6,467 bases of DNA from Clostridium sp. GTDB taxonomy: Bacteria; Bacillota; Clostridia; Clostridiales; Clostridiaceae. A model generated the notes under the pieces. It saw only the letters and a program-made list of their open reading frames with translations, ran no database searches and was not told where the DNA came from. Each line of letters opens with the position of its first letter. Within the stretch, counting starts at the first letter, position 1. The stretch is from assembly GCA_018372555.1 (NCBI GenBank), contig JAHAIU010000164.1:1-6467 (forward strand), in the 5' to 3' direction. Shown one piece after another: positions 1 to 5,321 of this stretch. The translations under genes and the position numbers were made by a program.

Positions 1-30
1 AGCATAATATATTAAAAACTCCTGCTCAAT

Positions 31-90
31 TTATTACTATTTTATAAATGATATTGTTTATTAATTAGAATTATTTTAAAATAGTAATAA
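31..90. repeat. 14-bp inverted repeat with 32-nt loop
   Basis: TTATTACTATTTTA at 31-44 is perfectly complementary to TAAAATAGTAATAA at 77-90. The arms are almost pure A/T, with one G/C pair each, so the hairpin would be weak with so large a loop. It could be a remnant terminator of an upstream gene, a protein-binding palindrome, or an accident of AT-rich sequence, although 14 perfect pairs is long for chance. No T tract follows, which argues against a classical terminator. Confidence 0.5.
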
Positions 91-185
91 GAGTAATTAA
101 ATTAGAATAAATACAGCTCTATATATAATTATTTTGCTAAAAATATGATATTTTCATAAAAGTAAAATAGGAATTTATTAAAAAT

Positions 186-213
186 TTGACCTTATTTATT
201 TGGATTTTAGAAA
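186..213 (+). promoter_or_regulatory. Possible distal rex promoter
   Basis: TTGACC (186-191) matches the -35 consensus at 5 of 6 positions. A 16-bp spacer leads to TAGAAA (208-213), only 4 of 6 matches to TATAAT. If active, transcription would start near 220, inside the Rex-like site at 218-235, which would suit autorepression. The weak -10 box makes this the poorer of the two rex promoter candidates. Confidence 0.25.
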
Positions 214-217
214 AAGT

Positions 218-235
218 TTGTTAAATAGATAACTT
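218..235. promoter_or_regulatory. Rex-like operator upstream of rex
   Basis: TTGTTAAATAGATAACTT fits the known clostridial Rex operator pattern TTGTTAAnnnnTTAACAA: the left half-site is perfect (7/7) and the right half is degenerate (4/7), 11/14 overall with correct spacing. It lies 100 bp before the rex start, just upstream of the better rex promoter. By inference it could allow weak Rex autoregulation. The damaged right half means binding is uncertain. Confidence 0.4.
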
Positions 236-249
236 GGAGTGTTTTAAAA

Positions 250-282
250 TTGAATGAAAAGTGGTAAACTATATTATATAAT
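250..282 (+). promoter_or_regulatory. Probable rex promoter
   Basis: Two overlapping readings fit a sigma-A promoter. One is TTGAAT (250-255), a 16-bp spacer and TATTAT (272-277). The other is ATGAAA (254-259), a 17-bp spacer and a perfect TATAAT (277-282). Either places the start point at about 284-290, some 45-50 nt before the rex ATG, leaving room for the AGGAG ribosome binding site at 321-325. Confidence 0.5.
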
Positions 283-335
283 AGATTAATTTTATTTAAA
301 AATAATATAATAAGAAAATTAGGAGAAAAATTATT

Positions 336-980
336 ATGGATAAGAAAAAGAATATTTCAATGGCCGTAATTAAGAGATTACCTAAATACCATAGATATTT
401 ACAAGAATTATTAAAAAATGATGTAGATAGAATTTCCTCAAAGGAATTAGGGGAAAAGATAGGTTTTACGGCGTCGCAAATAAGACAAGACTTAAATTGC
501 TTTGGAGATTTCGGGCAACAAGGATATGGATATAATGTTAAAGATCTTTACAATCAAATTAGCTTAATATTAGGACTGAATAGAGAGTATAAAGGTATTA
601 TAATCGGTGCTGGTAATATAGGGCAAGCAATTGCCAATTACAGTAGATTTTCTCAAGTAGGACTTAATATAGGAGCAATATTTGATGCAAACCCTAAACT
701 AATAGGAATGAGAATTAGGGATATTGAAATTGAAGATATTGACGTGTTAAAAAGTTATTTAAGAGAAAATGCAGTTGATATTGGTATAATCTGTGTACCT
801 AGAATCAATGCTCAAAAGGTATGTGATATCTTAGTTGAAAATGGAGTTACAGGAATATGGAACTTTGCTCCTGTTGACTTATCAGTACCAGAAAATGTTA
901 CGGTAGAAAATGTACATTTATCAGAAAGTTTATTAACATTGATATACTTATTACATGATAAAGATGAAAATAATATGTAA
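336..980 (+). CDS. rex: Redox-sensing transcriptional repressor Rex
   Basis: Rex is a cytoplasmic homodimeric repressor that senses the NADH/NAD+ ratio: NAD+ favours DNA binding and NADH releases it. The protein has 214 residues, normal for the family. Residues 1-75 form the winged-helix DNA-binding domain, with the recognition-helix segment TASQIRQDL (45-53) and the characteristic FGxFGxxGxGY stretch (56-66). Residues 85-205 are the Rossmann domain, with the dinucleotide loop GAGNIGQA (91-98), a conserved VP turn (154-155) and the WNFAPVDL segment (175-182). The C-terminal helix (from about 195) is the usual domain-swapped dimer helix. The start at 336 has AGGAG (321-325) 10 nt upstream and gives the MDKKKxISM N-terminus typical of clostridial Rex. 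It sits directly upstream of the butyryl-CoA genes, whose promoter carries a near-perfect Rex operator, so it most likely represses that operon. It ends in its own terminator, so it is a separate transcription unit. Confidence 0.97.
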   Translation: MDKKKNISMAVIKRLPKYHRYLQELLKNDVDRISSKELGEKIGFTASQIRQDLNCFGDFGQQGYGYNVKDLYNQISLILGLNREYKGIIIGAGNIGQAIANYSRFSQVGLNIGAIFDANPKLIGMRIRDIEIEDIDVLKSYLRENAVDIGIICVPRINAQKVCDILVENGVTGIWNFAPVDLSVPENVTVENVHLSESLLTLIYLLHDKDENNM

Positions 981-1040
981 ATTTATACATGGTTTTATTT
1001 AGAAATAGTTATTGCAAAAGAAAATTTAAGAGTTTATAAT

Positions 1041-1071
1041 AATAATTGAAGCTTAGCTTCAATTATTTTTT
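1041..1071 (+). terminator. Intrinsic terminator of rex
   Basis: AATAATTGAAGC (1041-1052) pairs perfectly with GCTTCAATTATT (1056-1067) across the 3-nt loop TTA; a T run spans 1066-1071. This is a 12-bp stem with a U tract, 60 nt after the rex stop. It should insulate the Rex-controlled crt promoter from rex transcription. Confidence 0.88.
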
Positions 1072-1105
1072 AATTTCAATTGTTATAAGATTAACAATTG
1101 AAATT
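1072..1105. promoter_or_regulatory. Rex operator of the crt operon
   Basis: The core TTGTTATAAGATTAACAA (1080-1097) matches the clostridial Rex consensus TTGTTAAnnnnTTAACAA at 13 of 14 defined positions; only position 1086 differs (T for A). It lies in a longer perfect palindrome with 14-bp arms (1072-1085 and 1092-1105) around TAAGAT. It touches the -35 region of the likely crt promoter, so bound Rex would block polymerase. It is known from clostridia that Rex controls crt-bcd-etfBA-hbd; that this copy is functional is inferred from the match and position. Confidence 0.9.
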
Positions 1106-1131
1106 GATTAATATACAAATAATGTTATTAA
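1104..1131 (+). promoter_or_regulatory. Probable crt operon promoter
   Basis: TTGATT (1104-1109), a 16-bp spacer and TATTAA (1126-1131) with an extended -10 TG at 1123-1124 form the best-placed candidate. It gives a start near 1138 and a leader of about 35 nt. The -35 box overlaps the last bases of the Rex palindrome, as expected for a repressed promoter. Other candidates are TTAACA (1091-1096) with TATACA (1112-1117) at a short 15-bp spacing, and a perfect TATAAT at 1140-1145 that lacks a -35 box. Confidence 0.45.
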
Positions 1132-1172
1132 AAAAATTATATAATTATGGGTAAAAAGGGAGGAACTTTAAA

Positions 1173-1955
1173 ATGGAATTAAAAAATATAATTCTTGAAA
1201 AAAGTGAACACTTAGCTATTGTTACTATTAATAGACCTAAGGCATTAAATGCACTAAACTCAGAGACTTTAAAAGACTTAGACGTAGTGCTTGATGATTT
1301 AGAAAAGGATAACAACATATACTGTGTTATATTAACTGGTTCTGGAGAAAAAGCTTTTGTAGCTGGAGCTGATATATCTGAAATGAAAGACTTATCAGAA
1401 GAAGAAGGAAGAAACTTTGGTCTTTTAGGAAATAAAGTTTTCAGAAGATTAGAAAAACTAGACAAGCCTGTAATAGCAGCTATATCTGGATTTGCTCTAG
1501 GTGGTGGTTGTGAGCTTGCAATGGCTTGTGATATTAGAATAGCTTCTGAAAAAGCTAAGTTTGCTCAACCAGAAGCAGGTCTTGGAATTACACCAGGTTT
1601 TGGTGGAACTCAAAGATTACCTAGATTAGTAGGTGAAGGTAAGGCGAAAGAACTTATTTATACTTGTGCTACTATTAAGGCTGATGAGGCATTAAGTATT
1701 GGATTAGTAAATAAGGTAGTTCCTTTAGAATCATTAATGGATGAAGCAAAGGCTATGGCTAGTTTAATTATGGCTAATGCTCCAATAGCAGTTAAACTAT
1801 GTAAGGATGCAATAAATAGGGGAATGCAAGTTGATATAGATAAGGCTGTTGAAATAGAAGCAGGAGACTTTGGTAAATGTTTTGCAACAGAGGACCAAAA
1901 AGAAGGTATGACTGCTTTTATGGAAAGAAGAGCTAAAAATTTTTTAAATAAATAG
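1173..1955 (+). CDS. crt: 3-hydroxybutyryl-CoA dehydratase (crotonase)
   Basis: Crt is a cytoplasmic enoyl-CoA hydratase family enzyme that dehydrates (S)-3-hydroxybutyryl-CoA to crotonyl-CoA. At 260 residues it is a complete single-domain crotonase. The CoA and oxyanion loop AGAD is at 64-67, and the GGGCELAMACD segment (110-120) carries catalytic Glu114. The QPEAGLGITPGFGGTQRL region (132-149) carries the second catalytic Glu134, 20 residues later as in the rat liver enzyme. The C-terminal helical part (about 195-260) is the trimerisation and lid region. The GGGAGG site (1158-1163) lies 9 nt before the ATG and supports this start. It is the first gene of the operon, right behind the Rex operator. 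The 88-nt gap to bcd contains no T-run terminator, so co-transcription is expected. The crotonase family is broad, but the neighbours fix the role. Confidence 0.97.
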   Translation: MELKNIILEKSEHLAIVTINRPKALNALNSETLKDLDVVLDDLEKDNNIYCVILTGSGEKAFVAGADISEMKDLSEEEGRNFGLLGNKVFRRLEKLDKPVIAAISGFALGGGCELAMACDIRIASEKAKFAQPEAGLGITPGFGGTQRLPRLVGEGKAKELIYTCATIKADEALSIGLVNKVVPLESLMDEAKAMASLIMANAPIAVKLCKDAINRGMQVDIDKAVEIEAGDFGKCFATEDQKEGMTAFMERRAKNFLNK

Positions 1956-1976
1956 TCAGAAAAAATGAAATATACA

Positions 1977-2009
1977 AAATAATTATAATATTATAAAGTT
2001 TAATTATTT
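1977..2009 (+). other. Weak AT hairpin in crt-bcd spacer
   Basis: AAATAATTA (1977-1985) is perfectly complementary to TAATTATTT (2001-2009) across a 15-nt loop. It consists only of A/T pairs and no T run follows, so it is not a convincing terminator. It may slightly affect mRNA decay between crt and bcd, or be compositional noise. Confidence 0.25.
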
Positions 2010-2043
2010 CAATTTAAGTTGCAATATCGAGGAGGTATAATTA

Positions 2044-3183
2044 ATGAATTTCCAATTAACTAGAGAACAAGAATTAGTAAAGCAAATGGTTAGAGAATTC
2101 GCTGTGAATGAAGTTAAACCAATAGCTGCTGAAATTGATGAAACAGAAAGATTTCCTATGGAAAATGTTGAAAAAATGGCGAAATTAGGGATGCTTGGAA
2201 TTCCATTTTCAAAGGAATATGGTGGAGCTGGTGGAGATACTCTTTCTTATATAATGGCAGTTGAAGAGTTATCTAAAGTATGTGGAACTACAGGAGTTAT
2301 AGTTTCTGCTCATACTTCACTATGTGCTTCTTTAATAGATCAATTTGGTACTAAAGATCAAAAGGAAAAGTATTTAACAGATTTAGCTACTGGTAAAAAA
2401 CTTGGTGCTTTTGGATTAACTGAACCAGGTGCTGGTACAGATGCAGCAGGACAACAAACTGTAGCAGTTAAAGATGGAGACAATTATATATTAAATGGTT
2501 CAAAGATATTTATAACTAATGGGGGAGTAGCTGAAACATTTATTATATTTGCAATGACAGATAAATCTAAGGGGACTAGAGGTATTTCAGCATTTATAGT
2601 TGAAAAAGGCTTTGAAGGTTTCTCAATTGGTAAGAAAGAAGAAAAGCTTGGAATTAGAGCATCTTCAACTACTGAATTAGTAATGAGCAACTGCGTAGTT
2701 CCTAAAGAAAACTTAATTGGACAAGAAGGTAAGGGCTTTGGAATAGCTATGAAAACTCTTGATGGAGGAAGAATAGGTATTGCAGCTCAAGCTTTAGGTA
2801 TTGCTGAAGGTGCTTTTGAAGAAGCAGTTAATTATATGAAGGAAAGAAAACAATTTGGAAGACCATTATCTGCATTCCAAGGATTACAATGGATGATAGC
2901 AGATATGGATGTGAAAATTGAAGCAGCTAAACACTTAGTTTATAAAGCAGCATGGCTTAAAGATAATAAAAAGCCATATAGTGTAGAAGCAGCAAGAGCT
3001 AAGCTTTATGCAGCAGAAGTAGCTATGGATGTAACTACAAAAGCTGTTCAAATCTTTGGTGGATATGGATACACTAAGGAATATCCAGTTGAAAGAATGA
3101 TGAGAGATGCTAAGATAACTGAAATATATGAAGGAACATCTGAAGTTCAAAAGATGGTTATTTCAGGAAGCGCTTTAAGATAA
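2044..3183 (+). CDS. bcd: Butyryl-CoA dehydrogenase (short-chain acyl-CoA dehydrogenase)
   Basis: Bcd is an FAD-dependent cytoplasmic enzyme that reduces crotonyl-CoA to butyryl-CoA in complex with EtfAB. The 379 residues are full length. An all-helical N-terminal domain covers about 1-120 and the middle beta domain about 121-230. The acyl-CoA dehydrogenase signature GLTEPGAGTDAAG lies at 124-136, and the FAD-contacting IFITNG at 155-160. The C-terminal helical domain includes the RKQFGRPL segment (268-275), the second signature starting QIFGGYGYTKEYP (336-348), and the IYEGTSE motif (361-367), where Glu363 aligns with the catalytic base of medium- and short-chain enzymes. The AGGAGGT site (2030-2036), 7 nt before the ATG, is the strongest ribosome binding site here, fitting an abundant enzyme. 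Placement directly before etfBA marks it as the clostridial bifurcating Bcd rather than a beta-oxidation enzyme. Confidence 0.97.
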   Translation: MNFQLTREQELVKQMVREFAVNEVKPIAAEIDETERFPMENVEKMAKLGMLGIPFSKEYGGAGGDTLSYIMAVEELSKVCGTTGVIVSAHTSLCASLIDQFGTKDQKEKYLTDLATGKKLGAFGLTEPGAGTDAAGQQTVAVKDGDNYILNGSKIFITNGGVAETFIIFAMTDKSKGTRGISAFIVEKGFEGFSIGKKEEKLGIRASSTTELVMSNCVVPKENLIGQEGKGFGIAMKTLDGGRIGIAAQALGIAEGAFEEAVNYMKERKQFGRPLSAFQGLQWMIADMDVKIEAAKHLVYKAAWLKDNKKPYSVEAARAKLYAAEVAMDVTTKAVQIFGGYGYTKEYPVERMMRDAKITEIYEGTSEVQKMVISGSALR

Positions 3184-3198
3184 GGGGAGGATTTATAA

Positions 3199-3978
3199 AT
3201 GAATATAGTAGTTTGTTTAAAACAAGTTCCAGATACAACAGCTGTTAAAATTGATCCAAAAACAGGAACACTTATAAGAGATGGAGTACCATCAATAATA
3301 AATCCAGAAGATAAGCATGCATTAGAAGCTGCTTTAACAATAAAGGATAATAATGGAGGAAAGGTTACTGTATTAAGCATGGGGCCTCCTCAAGCACAAA
3401 ATGCTTTAAGAGAAGCTTTATGTATGGGAGCTGATGAAGCTATCCTTATTACAGATAGAGCTTTTGCTGGAGCTGATACTTTAGCAACATCTAAAACATT
3501 AGCAGGAGCATTAAAGAAATTAGAATATGATATAGTATTCGCTGGAAGACAAGCTATCGATGGAGATACAGCTCAAGTTGGACCTGAAATAGCTGAACAC
3601 TTAGATATACCTCAAGTAACTTACGTTCAAGATGTAAAGGTAGAAGAAGATGGTTTATTAGTAAACAGAGCTTTAGAAGATGGATATGAATTAATTAAAG
3701 TTCAAGCTCCAGTTCTTTTAACAGCAATTAAAGAATTAAATGAACCAAGATATATGAATGTTCAATATATATTTGACACAGCTAACAAAGAAATTCAAAT
3801 CTGGTCAGCAGATGATATAGATGTAAATAAAGAAGAGCTTGGACTTAAAGGTTCTCCAACTAAGGTTAAGAAGACTATGACTAAGGAAACTAAGGGAGCT
3901 GGAGAAATAATAAATGAAGTTCCACAAGAAGCTGCAAAATATGTATTAGCAAAATTAAAAGAAAAACACTACATCTAA
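3199..3978 (+). CDS. etfB: Electron transfer flavoprotein beta subunit
   Basis: EtfB is the beta subunit of the Etf that couples NADH oxidation to Bcd and ferredoxin. It has 259 residues, the usual clostridial length. The N-terminus MNIVVCLKQVPDT and the adenine-nucleotide-alpha-hydrolase-like fold run to about residue 190. GRQAIDGDTAQVGP (116-129) is the nucleotide-binding loop, which in bifurcating Etfs holds an FAD instead of AMP. The beta-family signature region lies at 155-175 (VNRALEDGYE at its start). The C-terminal extension (about 195-259) is the arm that wraps round EtfA. GGAGG (3186-3190) is 8 nt before the ATG, and only 15 nt separate it from bcd, so the two are co-transcribed. 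By family knowledge the Clostridium kluyveri-type Bcd/EtfAB complex bifurcates electrons; I infer the same here from gene context and this loop. Confidence 0.96.
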   Translation: MNIVVCLKQVPDTTAVKIDPKTGTLIRDGVPSIINPEDKHALEAALTIKDNNGGKVTVLSMGPPQAQNALREALCMGADEAILITDRAFAGADTLATSKTLAGALKKLEYDIVFAGRQAIDGDTAQVGPEIAEHLDIPQVTYVQDVKVEEDGLLVNRALEDGYELIKVQAPVLLTAIKELNEPRYMNVQYIFDTANKEIQIWSADDIDVNKEELGLKGSPTKVKKTMTKETKGAGEIINEVPQEAAKYVLAKLKEKHYI

Positions 3979-3983
3979 GATTT

Positions 3984-3990
3984 GGGAGGT
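3984..3990 (+). promoter_or_regulatory. Ribosome binding site that sets the etfA start
   Basis: GGGAGGT at 3984-3990 lies only 2 nt before the ATG at 3993 but 8 nt before the in-frame ATG at 3999. The other strong sites in this operon stand 7-9 nt from their starts, so the second ATG is much the likelier start. The sequence from there, MSIADYKGVWVF, also begins like other clostridial EtfA proteins. Confidence 0.8.
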
Positions 3991-3998
3991 AAATGAAG

Positions 3999-5006
3999 AT
4001 GAGTATAGCAGATTACAAAGGCGTTTGGGTATTTGCTGAGCAAAGAGAAGGAGAACTTCAAAAAGTTTCTCTAGAATTACTTGGTGAAGGTAGAAAGATT
4101 GCAGATAAATTAGGGGTTAAATTAACAGCACTTTTAATAGGAGATAATGTAAAAGGATTAGCTGATACATTAGGAAGACATGGTGCTGATGAAGTATTAG
4201 TAGCTGAAAATGAAGGGTTAAAACATTATACAACTGATGGTTATACAAAGGTTATTTGTGACTTAGCAAATGAGAGAAAGCCAGGAATATTATTTATTGG
4301 AGCAACATTTATAGGAAGAGATTTAGGTCCAAGAGTTGCAGCTAGATTATCTACAGGATTAACAGCTGACTGTACAGTTTTAGATGTTGATGTTGAAAAG
4401 GCAGATTTACTTGCAACAAGACCTGCATTTGGTGGTAACTTAATGGCAACAATAGCTTGTCCAGATCATAGACCACAAATGGCAACAGTAAGACCAGGAG
4501 TTTTCTCAAAGCTTGCTGATGAAGATAGAAAGTTCACTGTTGAAGAGGTAGCAGTTGAATTAAATGATTCAGATATAAGAACTAAAATAGTTGAAATAGT
4601 AAAAGAAACTAAAGAAATTGTAGATATAAGTGAAGCTAATTTCATAGTTGCTGGTGGTAGAGGAGTTGGAGCTAAAGAAAACTTTGCTATCTTAGAAGAT
4701 TTAGCAGAAGCTTTAGGTGGAACTGTAGCTGGATCAAGAGCTGCTGTTGAAAATGGTTGGATAGAAAGAGACTATCAAGTAGGTCAAACAGGTAAGACAG
4801 TAAGACCTAATATTTATGTAGCTTGTGGTATTTCAGGAGCTATTCAACACGTTGCTGGTATGCAAGATTCAGATCTTATAATAGCAATTAATAAGGATGC
4901 TTCAGCGCCAATTATGCAAACAGCTGATTATGCTGTAGTTGGAGACTTATTAAAAGTAGTACCAGAAATGACTGCTCAATTAAAAGCAATGAAAGAAAAT
5001 GAATAA
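3999..5006 (+). CDS. etfA: Electron transfer flavoprotein alpha subunit
   Basis: EtfA pairs with EtfB and carries the FAD that shuttles electrons to Bcd. From the ATG at 3999 it has 335 residues; an in-frame ATG at 3993 would add Met-Lys but lies too close to the ribosome binding site. The N-terminal domain I (about 1-195) has the Etf fold, with GATFIGRDLGPRVAARL at 101-117. The C-terminal FAD domain (about 205-335) has the GGRGVG loop (219-224), GSRAAVENGW (245-254), QVGQTGKTVRP (260-270), the Etf-alpha signature CGISGAIQHVAGM (276-288) and the NKD turn (298-300). There is no extra N-terminal ferredoxin-like iron-sulfur domain, which some anaerobe EtfA proteins carry. It follows etfB by 20 nt, and no terminator with a T tract follows it, so read-through towards hbd is possible. 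Confidence 0.96.
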   Translation: MSIADYKGVWVFAEQREGELQKVSLELLGEGRKIADKLGVKLTALLIGDNVKGLADTLGRHGADEVLVAENEGLKHYTTDGYTKVICDLANERKPGILFIGATFIGRDLGPRVAARLSTGLTADCTVLDVDVEKADLLATRPAFGGNLMATIACPDHRPQMATVRPGVFSKLADEDRKFTVEEVAVELNDSDIRTKIVEIVKETKEIVDISEANFIVAGGRGVGAKENFAILEDLAEALGGTVAGSRAAVENGWIERDYQVGQTGKTVRPNIYVACGISGAIQHVAGMQDSDLIIAINKDASAPIMQTADYAVVGDLLKVVPEMTAQLKAMKENE

Positions 5007-5071
5007 GTAGAAGTTAAAAAATGAAATAATGAAAAATTGATAATTAAACTCAAAAAAGTTTAGTAAATTGA

Positions 5072-5129
5072 AATTTATGATATAGATTAGGATAAAACTA
5101 GTTTCACATAATATGGAATTTATGATATA
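5072..5129. repeat. 13-bp direct repeat in etfA-hbd gap
   Basis: AATTTATGATATA occurs at 5072-5084 and again at 5117-5129, 45 bp apart. Both copies contain an extended -10-like TGATATA. The second continues into a perfect TATAAT and has a -35 box; the first continues as TATAGA and has none that is convincing. Confidence 0.5.
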
Positions 5130-5131
5130 AT
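5103..5131 (+). promoter_or_regulatory. Candidate hbd promoter
   Basis: TTCACA (5103-5108; 5 of 6 matches to TTGACA), a 17-bp spacer and a perfect TATAAT (5126-5131) with extended TG at 5123-5124 make this the closest match to a sigma-A promoter in the window. The start would be near 5138, giving a leader of about 180 nt before hbd. Activity is inferred; hbd may also be reached by read-through from the crt promoter. Confidence 0.6.
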
Positions 5132-5207
5132 TTAAATTAATTTTAAAAAATTTCATAAAATAAGAATTAAATAATTTAATAGATAACGTATTATGGATAA
5201 TTGAGGA

Positions 5208-5264
5208 AATAAATTAGCCAAGCTGAGTTATGAAATAGATAACTTAGCCTTTGGCTAAATTATT
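5208..5264 (+). other. Strong imperfect hairpin in hbd leader
   Basis: Three stacked helices form one stem: 5208-5212 with 5260-5264 (5 pairs), 5214-5221 with 5251-5258 (8 pairs, TTAGCCAA/TTGGCTAA) and 5222-5231 with 5239-5248 (10 pairs, one G-U). They are separated by an A/A mismatch and a 2-nt bulge (5249-5250) and capped by a 7-nt loop. No T run follows on the plus strand, so it is not a standard terminator. It may be a processing or stability element, a regulatory leader structure, or a small intergenic repeat. Confidence 0.65.
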
Positions 5265-5286
5265 ACCTTAATTGTTACTTGATAAA

Positions 5287-5305
5287 TGTTAACTGTTAAT
5301 TGAAA
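5287..5305. repeat. Left copy of inverted repeat flanking hbd
   Basis: TGTTAACTGTTAATTGAAA here is the exact reverse complement of 6219-6237 beyond hbd. It ends 16 nt before the hbd start and contains two tandem TGTTAA words. It looks like one unit of an interspersed AT-rich intergenic repeat. Confidence 0.7.
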
Positions 5306-5321
5306 GAAAGGGTGTTTTAAA

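Larger units (their letters stand above)
1..335. other. Non-coding region upstream of rex
   Basis: There is no credible gene or gene fragment here: all frames are broken by frequent stops and the base composition is extremely AT-rich. It holds a long AT palindrome (31-90), two candidate sigma-A-type promoters (186-213 and 250-282) and a Rex-like site (218-235). A short 5-bp-arm palindrome, TATGA/TCATA, lies at 144-158. No terminator of an upstream gene is clear. The 31-90 palindrome has no run of T after it on the plus strand. Confidence 0.7.
5007..5321. other. etfA-hbd intergenic region
   Basis: This 315-bp stretch is far longer than the gaps inside the upstream operon (15-88 nt) and has no open frame worth calling. 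It holds only a weak 6-bp hairpin at 5045-5062 (TAAACT/AGTTTA, no T run), a 13-bp direct repeat, a good promoter (5103-5131), a strong hairpin (5208-5264) and a copy of the TGTTAACTGTTAATTG repeat (5287-5302). I see no match to a known riboswitch core. Confidence 0.7.

Noticed and set aside
1145..1465. 106-codon open frame on the minus strand over the crt start
   Set aside because: It is antisense to a clear crotonase gene, has no convincing ribosome binding site and reads as a Ser/Phe/Lys-rich shadow. The same holds for antisense frames at 2484-2690, 2935-3150 and 3147-3380.
5045..5062. Terminator after etfA
   Set aside because: The stem is only 6 A/T-rich pairs and no T run follows.
5208..5264. 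Miniature transposable element or integron-type site
   Set aside because: No target-site duplication flanks the hairpin convincingly and no transposase or integrase is nearby; a genome search for copies would be needed to reopen it.
5279..5295. Rex operator just before hbd (TTGATAA-ATG-TTAACTG)
   Set aside because: The halves score 6/7 and 5/7, but the spacer is 3 nt rather than 4, which breaks the geometry of the known operator. The match is more simply explained by the TGTTAAC repeat that lies here.
5138..5321. Riboswitch in the hbd leader
   Set aside because: The hairpin is clear, but I recognise no conserved core of a known class and no terminator or ribosome binding site sequestration that would make a switch. 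Kept only as a leader-structure finding.
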